In this document: piece by piece, positions 25,527 through 34,779 of the stretch
Layout: each line of letters begins with the position of its first letter
Numbering within the stretch: the first letter of the stretch is position 1
From: Burkholderia glumae LMG 2196 = ATCC 33617
Lineage (GTDB): Bacteria > Pseudomonadota > Gammaproteobacteria > Burkholderiales > Burkholderiaceae
Assembly: GCF_000960995.1 (NCBI RefSeq)
Contig: NZ_CP009434.1
Span: 620,001 to 684,000, forward strand
DNA: 64,000 bases
Direction: 5' to 3'
The notes under the pieces: generated by a model
The model's database searches: none
Seen by the model: only the letters and a program-made list of their open reading frames with translations
Told to the model about the DNA's origin: nothing
Program-made: the position numbers and the translations under genes

Positions 25527-26561
25527 ATGGCGCATTGTTTAGCTGGGAACCGCCTTGCCGACGCCCCATGGTTCAACTGCGGCAATCTGTTGATGCAATC
25601 GACGGACCTCGACGAGGTGCGGGCGTCGGTGGCCGACGTGCTCAAGCCGCATCGGCTGACCGTCGCCGGCGGCGCGAGCGCGCTGCATGGCCGTTTGCAT
25701 CACACGCGATGGGGCAACCTTTCGCTGAATCTGCTCGACTACGGCAGCGAAGTCATCATCGAACCCGATCGGCTCGAGGATTTCTTCCTGCTTCAAGTGC
25801 CGTTGCAGGGGCAGGCGGAAATCGAATGCGGCGGCCAGCGGTTCGTCTCGTCGCCTTCCACCGCTTCGCTGGTCTCGCCGTCGCTGGCGCTGCGCATGCG
25901 CTGGGGCGAAGCGTGCCCTCAGGCCATTCTGCGCATCGAGCGCTCGGCCATGGAGCGCCACGCCCAGCGCCACTTCGGTGAAGCGGCGCGCGGGCCGATC
26001 GAGTTCGCACCGGAATTCGACCTCACGTCGCCGCAGGGGCAGTGCCTCATGCAACTGCTTCCGGTACTGGCGGAAATCATGAGCACGGAGGCGCATCCGC
26101 TGCGCCACGCGCTCGCCTTCGAGCAGTTCGAATCGACACTGCTCAATGCGCTGATCTACGGCCAACCGAACAGCGCGCGCAACGACAAGGCGCGAGAGCG
26201 CCGGCCGCTGGCGCCGACTTGCGTGCGGCGTGTCGAGGAATATATCCGCACCCATTTGCAGGAGCCGCTGACCATCGAGCAGCTTGCCGAATTCGGCAAC
26301 GTCAGTGCGAGCACCTTGTTTGCGGCCTTCAAGCATTATCACGGCGTGACGCCGATGGCTTTCGTGCGCCAGTTGCGGCTCGAGCGCGTGCGTCGCGACC
26401 TGATCGGCGCGGATGCCATGCACGGCACGGGGCGCCCGTCGGTGACGGATATCGCGCTGAAATGGGGTTTCGCCCATCTCGGGCGTTTCGCGATGGAATA
26501 CAAGCGCGCCTTTGGCGAATCGCCTTCGGCGAGCCTGAGGATGCGCCGCGAGATGCGCTAG
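25527..26561 (+). CDS. iifR: AraC-family regulator of the indole cluster (IifR-like)
   Basis: 344 residues. The N-terminal half is an AraC-binding-like (AraC_binding_2) sensing domain (LHHTRWGNLSLNLLDYGSEVIIEPDRLEDFFLLQVPLQGQAEI). The C-terminal ~100 residues carry two helix-turn-helix motifs (TIEQLAEFGNVSASTLFAAFKHYHGVTPMAFVRQLRLERVRRDL and TDIALKWGFAHLGRFAMEYKRAFGESPSA). It is transcribed divergently from the six-gene catabolic unit, the usual position for an activator responding to the pathway substrate or product. The iif and ind clusters have an AraC regulator in the same place. The effector is inferred. Confidence 0.88.
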   Translation: MAHCLAGNRLADAPWFNCGNLLMQSTDLDEVRASVADVLKPHRLTVAGGASALHGRLHHTRWGNLSLNLLDYGSEVIIEPDRLEDFFLLQVPLQGQAEIECGGQRFVSSPSTASLVSPSLALRMRWGEACPQAILRIERSAMERHAQRHFGEAARGPIEFAPEFDLTSPQGQCLMQLLPVLAEIMSTEAHPLRHALAFEQFESTLLNALIYGQPNSARNDKARERRPLAPTCVRRVEEYIRTHLQEPLTIEQLAEFGNVSASTLFAAFKHYHGVTPMAFVRQLRLERVRRDLIGADAMHGTGRPSVTDIALKWGFAHLGRFAMEYKRAFGESPSASLRMRREMR

Positions 26562-26793
26562 GCCGCCAGGCGCGTGTGACCCGGGGGAGCGGCGTGCGAC
26601 GCTGCTAGCGGCTTCAACGACCCCAGGAGCCCCGCGCGGCGCAACGCACGGCGCACGCATCGTCCTGCCGCGCCCCGAGGCCCGGCCGGACCATCGGGAC
26701 GCACCATCGTCGGGCAGCGTCGGCTTGCTGGGCGGCAGCGCTTGCGCGCTACCGTTGCGCTCAGGTTTTTCCAGAGCATGTTATGCACTTTCA

Positions 26794-27186
26794 AAAATAC
26801 CGGACGGCGCGCATGAGCTTCACGCAGACCAGGACGGCGCAGTGCGAGCCGGCCGGTGGTTTCGGCCGGCGCTCGTAGTCACGCGCGAGCCTGCGAAAGC
26901 GGCCGAGCCAGCCGAAGCCGCGTTCGGCCAGGCGCGTCGCGGCGAACGCGCGCTGCCCTCCTCGCCGGGGCGGCCTGACCACCCGCAGCTCATGCCTTCC
27001 TCGTTGGCCGCCGCAGCAAAGGCTTCGGGCCGGGCAGCGCTGCCGACTGGCGCGCCTCGTGCGCCGTATAGCCCGGGCCGATGTCACTCGGCCGCGCGAT
27101 GCCGGACCCGGCATCCGGCACCTTGCCGAAGCGCCTGTCACGGCAGCCGGCATCCCATCGCACGATAGCGCCGCTGGCCGGCTCAT
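26794..27186 (-). pseudogene. Remnant of an IS5-family transposase C terminus
   Basis: Minus-strand frame reading …RLAERGFGWLGRFRRLARDYERRPK and ending about 20 residues later at RAVRYF resembles the end of IS5/ISL2-type transposases (consensus VVERTFAWLGRFRRLARDYER). The catalytic Glu region is kept (AERG) but upstream sequence is scrambled, and no ends were found. Confidence 0.6.
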
Positions 27187-27278
27187 CGCTTGGCCGCCGC
27201 CACCGCACGCGGCGCGCGGCGACGCCTCACCCTATATCGGCTAAAGCGCCGCAGCGGAGGCAACCCTGCCCACGCCTG

Positions 27279-27334
27279 CCGCAAACCGCCTGCCGCAAAC
27301 CGCCTGCCGCAAACCGCCTGCCGCAAACCGCCTG
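27279..27334. repeat. Four 14-base tandem repeats
   Basis: CCGCAAACCGCCTG occurs four times without spacing (27279, 27293, 27307, 27321). The unit is not a multiple of three and lies in non-coding DNA. Likely a slippage-prone minisatellite that may vary between strains. Confidence 0.9.
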
Positions 27335-27537
27335 CGAAGCGGCGCCCGCCATCATCGGCGGCGCCCTGTAAAGACTGAATCGATTCCGATCGCCGGTCGC
27401 GGGAGTCGATCGTAAACCCTCTGGCAGACGGCTCGGCGAGATTCTTTATTCAAGCAACTCGCGTGTCTTCCGTAGTAACGGTTAAGGCATGCAAGACATG
27501 ACTGGGTGTAGAAAAGGACCAACAAAAAGGAAATCGT

Positions 27538-29175
27538 ATGAACATCTCGAATATGAAGGTTAAGTTCAAGCTGACTTTCTCCTTCGGTATACTAATCATT
27601 CTCGTTCTGGCGGTGTCGGGCTTCGCACTTAGCTCGCTCAACGCGGCAAACGCCAGATTCGAGGGGTTTGTAAAAGGTGTCAACGCTCGCGCCAAACTGG
27701 CCGAGCAGATCCGAACCTCCGTCGACCGCCGCGCGATCGCCGCGCGGGACATTCTGTTCGTCACCTCGCCAGCCGAAATCGAGTCGGAGAAGGTCAAGGC
27801 GATGAAGGCCCACGAGGAAGTTCACGAGAAGCTGACGCAACTGCAACAGATGCTGGCCGGCGCCTCGGACTCCAGCGAGAAAGCGAAGGAACTGGTCGCG
27901 AACATCGCGAGCGTCGAAGAAAAGTACGGGCCGGTTGCGCTTGCGATCGTTCAGGCTGGCACCGGAAACCGCCGTGACGAGGCCGTGAAGATGATTGACG
28001 AGCAGTGCCGTCCGCTTCTTACCGCGCTGATCAGCGCCACCAATGCCTACGGCGAATACACCCAGTCGCACGCGGAGGAAATGATCAAGCAGGCATCGGA
28101 GAATTTCTCCCTGCAACGCACGCTGCTCATCATGATCAGTCTTGCGTCCGGCTTGGCGGCCGTGGTCGCCGGCGTGTTGATCACGAGGAGCCTGACCCGG
28201 GCGCTGGGCGCCGAACCCGCACAGCTGGGCGCGATTACACGTCGGGTTGCCGACGGCGATCTGCGGCCGGTGGAGGACGCCGCGCATGCGCCGAAGGGGA
28301 GTGTCCTCGCCTCGCTCGGAGAAATGCAAGGCAGCCTGGTCAAGCTGGTCGGCCAGATCCGAGCCTCGGCCGACAACATCGCCACCGGCGCGAGCGAGAT
28401 TGCGTCGGGCAATCAGGATCTCTCCTCGCGTACCGAACAGCAGGCGTCGTCGCTCCAGGAAACTGCCTCGAGCATGGAGGAACTGACGTCGACCGTGAAG
28501 CAGAACGCTGAAAATGCGCAGCAGGCCAGCGGACTGGCCGCCAACGCGTCGGAGGTGGCGCATAAGGGCAGCGCGGTGGTCGGACAGGTCGTCGGCACCA
28601 TGACCGAGATCAGCCAGAGTTCGACGAAGGTCGCCGATATCACCGGCATTATCGAAAGCATCGCGTTCCAGACCAATATTCTCGCACTGAACGCAGCGGT
28701 GGAAGCGGCGCGCGCCGGCGAACAGGGGCGCGGCTTCGCCGTGGTGGCGAGCGAAGTCCGCAATCTCGCGCAGCGCTCGTCCAGCGCGGCCAAGGAGATC
28801 AAGGACCTGATCGGCGCGTCGGTGCAGAAAATTCAGGACGGTGCCGCATTGGCCGGCGAGGCTGGCAAGACGATGTCGGAAGTCACGCAAGCCGTTGCCC
28901 GCGTGACGGACATCATGGGGGAAATTGCAGCGGCATCGGGCGAGCAGAGCCGGGGAATCGAACAGGTGAACCTGGCTATCACGCAGATGGATCAGGTCAC
29001 GCAGCAGAATGCGGCACTGGTGGAGGAAGCGGCGGCAGCCTCGCAGTCGCTCGAGGGGCAGGGACGCCAGCTGACGCAGGCGATCGCGTTCTTCCGCGTC
29101 AGTGACACCATGTCGGCCACGCCGACATGGAGGGATTCGGACGGGCTGCGCCGGGCGGCTTTGCCGCGTCCCTGA
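27538..29175 (+). CDS. Methyl-accepting chemotaxis protein
   Basis: 545 residues. N-terminal membrane helix (residues ~12-32, LTFSFGILIILVLAVSGFALSSL), periplasmic 4HB_MCP-type sensor of about 150 residues, second helix at ~193-213 (LLIMISLASGLAAVVAGVLIT), HAMP, then the signalling domain with IAFQTNILALNAAVEAARAGEQGRGFAVVASEVRNLAQRSS. The C-terminal tail ends in proline- and arginine-rich residues without a CheR-binding pentapeptide. The ATG at 27538 follows AAAGGAAA. It stands alone between gene-poor spacers. Ligand unknown. Confidence 0.93.
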   Translation: MNISNMKVKFKLTFSFGILIILVLAVSGFALSSLNAANARFEGFVKGVNARAKLAEQIRTSVDRRAIAARDILFVTSPAEIESEKVKAMKAHEEVHEKLTQLQQMLAGASDSSEKAKELVANIASVEEKYGPVALAIVQAGTGNRRDEAVKMIDEQCRPLLTALISATNAYGEYTQSHAEEMIKQASENFSLQRTLLIMISLASGLAAVVAGVLITRSLTRALGAEPAQLGAITRRVADGDLRPVEDAAHAPKGSVLASLGEMQGSLVKLVGQIRASADNIATGASEIASGNQDLSSRTEQQASSLQETASSMEELTSTVKQNAENAQQASGLAANASEVAHKGSAVVGQVVGTMTEISQSSTKVADITGIIESIAFQTNILALNAAVEAARAGEQGRGFAVVASEVRNLAQRSSSAAKEIKDLIGASVQKIQDGAALAGEAGKTMSEVTQAVARVTDIMGEIAAASGEQSRGIEQVNLAITQMDQVTQQNAALVEEAAAASQSLEGQGRQLTQAIAFFRVSDTMSATPTWRDSDGLRRAALPRP

Positions 29176-30111
29176 TCCAAGGCCGTTTTTCCGACACCTC
29201 GTCGGCGAGTCGGAGCCCGGGCCGGGGCCGAGGCCGATAACCGGCACGCTTGCTGAGCCACCGCCGGCTACTTACCGCCGGAAGCCGTGATACGAGTGCC
29301 GTGCGCGAGCCGTCAAGCGAGGACGCGCACGGCGAGAATCCGCAGCGGGGCGCTGGGCTGCATGGCGTTGTGACTCGGCGCCGCGGAGGCTGGGATCGGC
29401 ATTTGCGCGTCCGGGCAATCCGCTCATACGCGCCGTCCACGCGCATCGCCGGCGCTGCGGCTCATATCGAAGGCGGGGTCCGCCTGGGCGGTGTGATCGT
29501 GCCGATCCCGGACCCACGCATCGAGTTTGCGCTCGAATCCAGCGAATCCGACGAATCGACGGCCGGTGCCCGAGTGGATGGCGGCCGGCTGTCGGCTCCC
29601 ACTCGACGACGCGCCCCGAGCCCGCCAAGCAGCGGATTCAGCATCTGGCGCAGCCGATATCGCGCGTTGGACGCCCCGGCTTCTTTACGCACCGGCGCGC
29701 GAATTTTCCTTGATTGCCAATCCGTCGATTCCATTGCCAGGGACTCGGGGCCATTCATGACGCCGGCGGCGCGGTGGATCGCGAACCCGGCAGAAGCTGC
29801 CGGGGCTTGGGCGGCTGACGCATCGCCGACAAGCCTGCGCTCGCTCGCACGAGCGATATGGCGGTTGCAGGGCGCCGAGCGGCGAGTACCGTTGCGCGTC
29901 GGTCCAGCCGTTCGCGCAGCGATCGATCGGCACGACGGAATCGGCACGACGGATGTTCGAGGCAGGCGCGCGACGCCGGTCAGCGTTGGATCGGCACGTC
30001 ATCGCAAAGCTCGAGTCCGATGCGGCAGCATGGACGGCAAAGCACGATGGCCGGGTCACTGCCATGCCCGAATCAGCTCGGAGACGGCTGGAAGATGCGC
30101 CCCGAAGCTTA
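29176..30111. other. 936-base stretch without a supported gene
   Basis: High GC with open frames on several strands, none with a ribosome site or recognisable protein. Probably decayed coding sequence bounded by the IS5 copy at 30112. Confidence 0.45.
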
Positions 30112-31025
30112 GAGGCCAGTTCAAAAACTCCCGAGAGGGGCTGTTTACTTCCTCGGCAAGCTGTTAACCTTGGGCATCAGAACAACGGAAGTCCAAGGAT
30201 GGAAGCGCCAATCATTGACGACGAACTGTGGATACTGATCGAACCATTGCTGCCACCTGCGAAGCTTCGAGCGAAGAGCGATCCTGGTCGCCCGCGCGTG
30301 TCCGACCGTGCGGCTCTCAACGGCATCCTGTTCGTGTTCAAAACGGGAATTCGTTGGAACCACTTGCCGACTCGTCTGGGCTTTGGCTCGGGCGCCACAT
30401 GCTGGCGGCGATTGAGCGACTGGCAAAAGGCTGGTGTATGGGACCAACTGCACGAGTTGCTACTCGACAAGTTGCGTGCGGCCGGCCAAATCGATCTGTC
30501 ATACGCTGCGGTCGATTCGTCGTCCGTGCGCGCCGTTGGGGCGGGCGAAAAACTGGCCCGAACCCCACCGATCGCGCGCGACCCGGTTCCAAGCACCACG
30601 TCCTCGTAGACGCCAACGGCGTTCCTCTCGTTGCGATCCTGACTGGCGCGAACACCAACGACGTCACGCAGTTGCTGCCGCTCGTTGATGCGATTCCACC
30701 CATTCGCGGCGTTCGTGGCCGACCGCTTCAGAAGCCCGGCGTCGTCTACGCCGATCGCGGCTACGATTCCACCCGACATCGTCGCGCGTTGCGCGAACGC
30801 GGTATCAAGCCCGTGATCGCCAAGCGCCGGACCGAGCATGGCAGTGGTCTGGGCAAGTATCGTTGGGTGGTCGAACGTACGCATTCCTGGCTCCACAATT
30901 TCCGTCGCCTACGCACTCGCTTCGAGCGACGTGCCTACATTCACGAAGCATTCCTCAAACTTGGCTGCTCGATCATCTGTTGGAACATCTTCAGACGAGC
31001 TGAGCAGGGTTTTTGAACTGGCCTC
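30112..31025 (+). mobile_element. IS5-family (IS427-type) element copy C, complete
   Basis: 914 bases with terminal repeats GAGGCCAGTTCAAAAAC / GTTTTTGAACTGGCCTC and a TTA duplication at both flanks (30109-30111, 31026-31028), a clean insertion. It differs from copy B by only a few bases (for example in the YADRGYD codons and near the right end) and lies in the same orientation, about 25 kb away. Confidence 0.95.
30199..31016 (+). CDS. IS5/IS427-type transposase of copy C (programmed -1 frameshift)
   Basis: orfA starts at the ATG at 30199 (MEAPIIDDELWILIEPLL) and ends at 30609; orfB, ending at 31016, is reached by a -1 slip in GCGAAAAACTGG. The joined product is about 272 residues with Asp (DSSSVRA), Asp (YADRGYD) and Glu (VVERTHSW). 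This is the one copy in the window with both complete gene and complete ends, so it could supply transposase to all three. Confidence 0.87.
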
Positions 31026-31113
31026 TTAGCAAGCGGAGCCCGCCCGGAAATAGTTCCCGCTCACCATGTAGGGCGCGGCGCAGCCTTGAAAAGTATGGAA
31101 GCCGAATCGAAAA

Positions 31114-31605
31114 TCACGACGCGAATTTCACGAGCATCTCCTGCAAAACAGCAATTTCCTGATCCGCACTCGCGAGTAACGCCGTCATCCGCCGCGCATT
31201 TTTCTCGTAGCTCGTGGATAAATAGGCTATCGCCTCGTCCACGCTGCGGGTCGACGCCTCGTCCGCCACGGCGCGCTCGGGGAGGTCGTGCAGGCTCGTG
31301 ATGGTCTGCTCCAACGCGGTTTGTATATGGGCGGCCAACTGCCTTGCGCTATCCAGGTGACATGGAGCCGTCAAGGAAAAAACGGCTTCCAGGAACAACA
31401 CGATATCCTCCGCCGTCTGCGGCTGCTTGCGGCCCGAGAGGCGAATGGACTCGCATACTGCCCGGCGTAACGAAGCAATCTCGCCTCGTCTCGTGTCAAG
31501 AGTCGCCGTCGCGATGCCATGCAGCCTCAGCAGATGAGCGATGTAGGAGATCTGTGCGAATTTCCATTCCACGCAGTGCTGGCCGGAAAGAGGAAGTTGC
31601 GTCAT
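31114..31605 (-). CDS. Hypothetical helical protein
   Basis: 163 residues from the ATG at 31605, preceded by GAGGCG. Mostly helical, with a leucine- and alanine-rich heptad-like C-terminal half (LAAHIQTALEQTITSLHDLPERAV…SVDEAIAYLSTSYEKNARRMTALLASADQEIAVLQEMLVKF) that could form a coiled coil. No signal peptide or membrane segment. No family recognised. Its neighbour upstream on the same strand (31691-32143) starts a possible two-gene unit, separated by 85 bases. Confidence 0.55.
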   Translation of the reverse strand: MTQLPLSGQHCVEWKFAQISYIAHLLRLHGIATATLDTRRGEIASLRRAVCESIRLSGRKQPQTAEDIVLFLEAVFSLTAPCHLDSARQLAAHIQTALEQTITSLHDLPERAVADEASTRSVDEAIAYLSTSYEKNARRMTALLASADQEIAVLQEMLVKFAS

Positions 31606-31690
31606 TGTTGCGCCTCGAAGCGATACGGACCTCAGTCCATGACGAGCGAATAACCAATCCGGTGAGAAGCTGGCCCGGACGCGTGCCCCA

Positions 31691-32143
31691 TCAACGGCGC
31701 CAGCCTGCGCGGACAGGCCGGCCCTTGCCGATCTCGCCAGACGCCGTACCGGCGACAACAAGGCGGATGTAGCTGCCATGCTCGAGGCCCAAGGCTTGCA
31801 GAGCGTAGAGCTGGCTTTCGCTCCATTCGCGGTCGGGAATGGGGCGCCGCAGTGCGTAGTGCTTGCCCTCGGCGATGCCGTAAAAACCGGCGGCTAAGCC
31901 GATCGAGTAAGAAAGAAGCGCTTGGCCATCGCGGCAATCGGGCTCGTCTTTTTCCTGCGGGCGATCGATGATCGATGCCGCCAGTCCCATGCAGTGCTGT
32001 GCCCAAATGATCGGGTCCGGTCTTTCGTAATAGCACGGATGCTGTCGAGAAAGTCGCCGCAGCCGGTTTGCTGCGCTTTGATGGGCGCGCCCCAGTCGAA
32101 TCCTGCTCGCGATGTTCGGCAGGCAGCTGAAGAAAGTACACAT
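31691..32143 (-). CDS. Hypothetical protein
   Basis: 150 residues if started at the ATG at 32143 (after GGGAAA); the frame is open for another 41 codons upstream. The centre (WAQHCMGLAASIID and GQALLSYSIGLAAGFYGIAEGKHYAL) is hydrophobic and might form one membrane or amphipathic segment. It has several cysteines and prolines. No family recognised. It precedes the helical protein gene on the same strand. Confidence 0.45.
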   Translation of the reverse strand: MCTFFSCLPNIASRIRLGRAHQSAANRLRRLSRQHPCYYERPDPIIWAQHCMGLAASIIDRPQEKDEPDCRDGQALLSYSIGLAAGFYGIAEGKHYALRRPIPDREWSESQLYALQALGLEHGSYIRLVVAGTASGEIGKGRPVRAGWRR

Positions 32144-32416
32144 ATATTTCCCGATGACATTACCGAAAAACGAAGCTGGCGGCACGGCGCGGGCATCGTG
32201 CTCGTCGGCCCGTCGCAGAAGCGTGAATAGCTTCGCGCGTCGTAGGCGCATCAGCCTGGTTTGCACGCCATGGCGCTTTGTCTTGATCGACGAATCCTGG
32301 AGAGCCGCGCGGCTCGGCCTGGCAAATTCGAATGGCAGGACGAGTCGCGCGGCCCGGGGCCCGGCCCGCGCCGTCGGCGTGCCGCGCCGCGCCCAGGCGG
32401 GCGGCGTTGGCGGCGT

Positions 32417-34135
32417 TCAGAACGTCTGCCAATCCGGCTGCGACGCGTGGGCTGGCGAGCCGGCCGCCGCCAGCGCGGGCGCCGTGCCCCGGCCGCGTGC
32501 CGCGGCGAGCTTGCCGCGTGCCGCGGGCGCGCGGCGTGCTGCGCTCGCGCGCGGACCCTGGTCGGGCACGCCGGGGCGGCTCGCGCAGACGCGGAACATC
32601 GTGATCATGTCCTTCAGGCTCGAGGACTGCGAGGACATCGACTGCGCAGCCGCGGCCGCCTCTTCCACCAGCGCCGCGTTTTGCTGCGTCACCTCATCCA
32701 TTTGCGTGACCGCCTGATTCACCTGCTCGATACCCTTGCGCTGCTCCTGCGAGGCGGCGGAGATTTCCTCCATGAGGTCGGTGACCCGCGCCACGGTGCT
32801 GACCACTTCCTTCATCGTGGCCCCGGCCTCGGCAACCAGCGCTTCGCCTCGGCTCACCCCGTCGGCCGACGCCGTGATCAGATCCTTGATCTCCTTGGCC
32901 GCGGCGGCGCTGCGTTGCGCCAGCGTGCGCACCTCGCCCGCCACCACCGCGAATCCGCGGCCCTGCTCGCCGGCGCGCGCGGCTTCGACCGCCGCGTTGA
33001 GCGCAAGGATGTTGGTCTGGAACGCGATGCCTTCGATCGCGGCGATGATCGACGACATGCGGCCGGCCCGCTCGCTGATTTCCTGCATCGTGTCCACGAC
33101 CCGGCTCACGACCGAGCCGCCATGCTCGGCCACTTCGGAGGCGCTCTTGGCCACGCGGCTGCCCTGCTGCGCGTTGTCCGCGTTCTGCTTGACCGTCGCG
33201 GTCAGTTGCTCCATGCTCGCGGCGGTTTGCTCCAGCGACGCGGCCTGCTCCTCGGTCCGTTGGCTGAGGTCGACGTTGCCGGACGCGATTTCCGAGGACG
33301 CCATCGCGATGCTGTCGGCGCTCTGCTGGATGTCGCCCACCATCCTGGCGAGCCGCGCGTTCATCTCCTTGAGCGCGGCGAGCAGCATGGCCGTCTCGTC
33401 CTTGCCGCTCACCTCGATGTCCGAGGTGAGATCGCCTTGGGCGACGGTCTGCGCGACGGTGACCGCGCGGTTGAGCGGCCGGGTGATGGAGCGCGTGATC
33501 AGGATCGCGATGCCGATGCCGGCGGCCACCGCCGCCGCCACCAGCATGACCGTGCCGAGCACCGCCGAGTGGTAGGAGGTGGAGGCGGACGCGTCGGCTG
33601 CATCGCTGCGTTCGCGGTTCGCTTGCACCGCCGCGTCGACCGCCTTCACGAAACTCGCGAACTGGTCGGCGCTTGCCTGGGTCGCCAGCGTCCGCACCTC
33701 CCGTGCCTCGGTTTTGCCCGCCGCCACGGCCTCCAGCAATCGCTGGTCGTTCTTCAGGAAAATCGCCCAGGCGGCTTCGATGTCCTGGGTGAGCCGTGCA
33801 TCGTCGGACGATTTCGCCAGCGACTTATAGTGGGCAAACCGGCTGTCGTACTGCCGCAGCGCCGCGTCGTGCGCCGCCCGCTGCGCATCGCGCCCCGGCT
33901 GGTCGGCTTCGAGCAGGCCCCGCAGGGTCGTGCGTCGAACGGTATTGGCCATCGATCGGACATCGCTGAGTGCCTGCACGGTCGGCAGGATCGCAGCGGA
34001 GATTTCCTCGGTTTTCTGATACACCTTGCCGATCTGCCAGATCGCCATCGCGCCGATCACGCACACGAGCCCGACCGAAATGGCGAAGCCCATCGCCAGC
34101 CGGCTGCCGATCTTCAGATTAGTGAGAAAGGACAT
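32417..34135 (-). CDS. Methyl-accepting chemotaxis protein (Tar/Tsr-like layout)
   Basis: 572 residues from the ATG at 34135, which follows GGAG. Helix 1 at residues ~10-30 (RLAMGFAISVGLVCVIGAMAIW), a periplasmic 4HB_MCP domain of about 160 residues, helix 2 at ~188-212 (SAVLGTVMLVAAAVAAGIGIAILITRSI), HAMP (TRPLNRAVTVAQTVAQGDLTSDIEV), and a signalling domain with IAFQTNILALNAAVEAARAGEQGRGFAVVAGEVRTLAQRSA. The tail is alanine- and proline-rich and ends DWQTF, which resembles a CheR/CheB-docking pentapeptide (NWETF), so adaptation enzymes may bind there. Ligand unknown. Its promoter lies in the spacer 34136-34779. Confidence 0.94.
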   Translation of the reverse strand: MSFLTNLKIGSRLAMGFAISVGLVCVIGAMAIWQIGKVYQKTEEISAAILPTVQALSDVRSMANTVRRTTLRGLLEADQPGRDAQRAAHDAALRQYDSRFAHYKSLAKSSDDARLTQDIEAAWAIFLKNDQRLLEAVAAGKTEAREVRTLATQASADQFASFVKAVDAAVQANRERSDAADASASTSYHSAVLGTVMLVAAAVAAGIGIAILITRSITRPLNRAVTVAQTVAQGDLTSDIEVSGKDETAMLLAALKEMNARLARMVGDIQQSADSIAMASSEIASGNVDLSQRTEEQAASLEQTAASMEQLTATVKQNADNAQQGSRVAKSASEVAEHGGSVVSRVVDTMQEISERAGRMSSIIAAIEGIAFQTNILALNAAVEAARAGEQGRGFAVVAGEVRTLAQRSAAAAKEIKDLITASADGVSRGEALVAEAGATMKEVVSTVARVTDLMEEISAASQEQRKGIEQVNQAVTQMDEVTQQNAALVEEAAAAAQSMSSQSSSLKDMITMFRVCASRPGVPDQGPRASAARRAPAARGKLAAARGRGTAPALAAAGSPAHASQPDWQTF

Positions 34136-34779
34136 GGCATTCTCCACAGGAAAGAGCAGGACGTCGGAAAGACAACTGTAATTACGACCCCCGGGTGGCT
34201 TGCTGAAGTTCGTTAAGTGTTTGTCCCGATTCAAGACGCGAACCACGACCGGGCGATCTGGATACCCAGTTGCCGGGCCGCTCGAATTGCATAGGAGACT
34301 CGGCAGCAAGGCGCGAGCGACTCGCGAACCCGGCTGCACAGCTGTCGAGCGCGCCGACCGGCGCCGCCGCGAGTCCGGTCCTGCCAGTCCGACGGATCAC
34401 CGGTAATGCGAATCAGTATTTTCCAACTGCTTATTGGTTTAAATCAGATTGTATATTTGCCTATTTTCTTGATTGGGAATGCGCTCGAGGTATTGGGGTT
34501 GCAAATTATTGTGTCGAAAAAATCTCCCAGGATGAAAACCCCAGTAGAGTGAGGCCGGTTCGTCGCTTAATCTGAAAACGATGCAACGGGGCTGAGAAGG
34601 GTGGGGCCGGCAGGCATGCCGTGCCGCTCGCTACAGCAGAAGCGGCGAGTGGCAACAGGATATCGACGAAGCCATTGGTTTGCGGATCGCGGCTTTCATG
34701 CGATGTTTTCCCGGCCTCGGCGCCGCGGTGGCGAACTGTCGTCGATTAGACGGGGCGCGCTGTCTCAGGAGAAATATCA
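34136..34779. other. Spacer between chemoreceptor and sensor kinase
   Basis: 643 bases without a supported gene. The AT-rich stretch about 34415-34520 could hold promoters for the divergently read neighbours, but no clear elements were found. Confidence 0.5.

Larger units (their letters stand above)
26562..27537. other. Spacer with IS5-family transposase remnant and 14-base repeats
   Basis: No intact gene. It contains the remnant at 26794-27186 and the tandem repeats at 27279-27334; the promoter of the downstream chemoreceptor probably lies between about 27370 and 27530. Confidence 0.6.

Noticed and set aside
27279..27334. CRISPR array
   Set aside because: 14-base units are directly adjoining without spacers and no cas genes are present.
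29176..30111. A 161-codon minus-strand frame at 29462-29947
   Set aside because: Low-complexity composition, no ribosome site and no recognisable protein.
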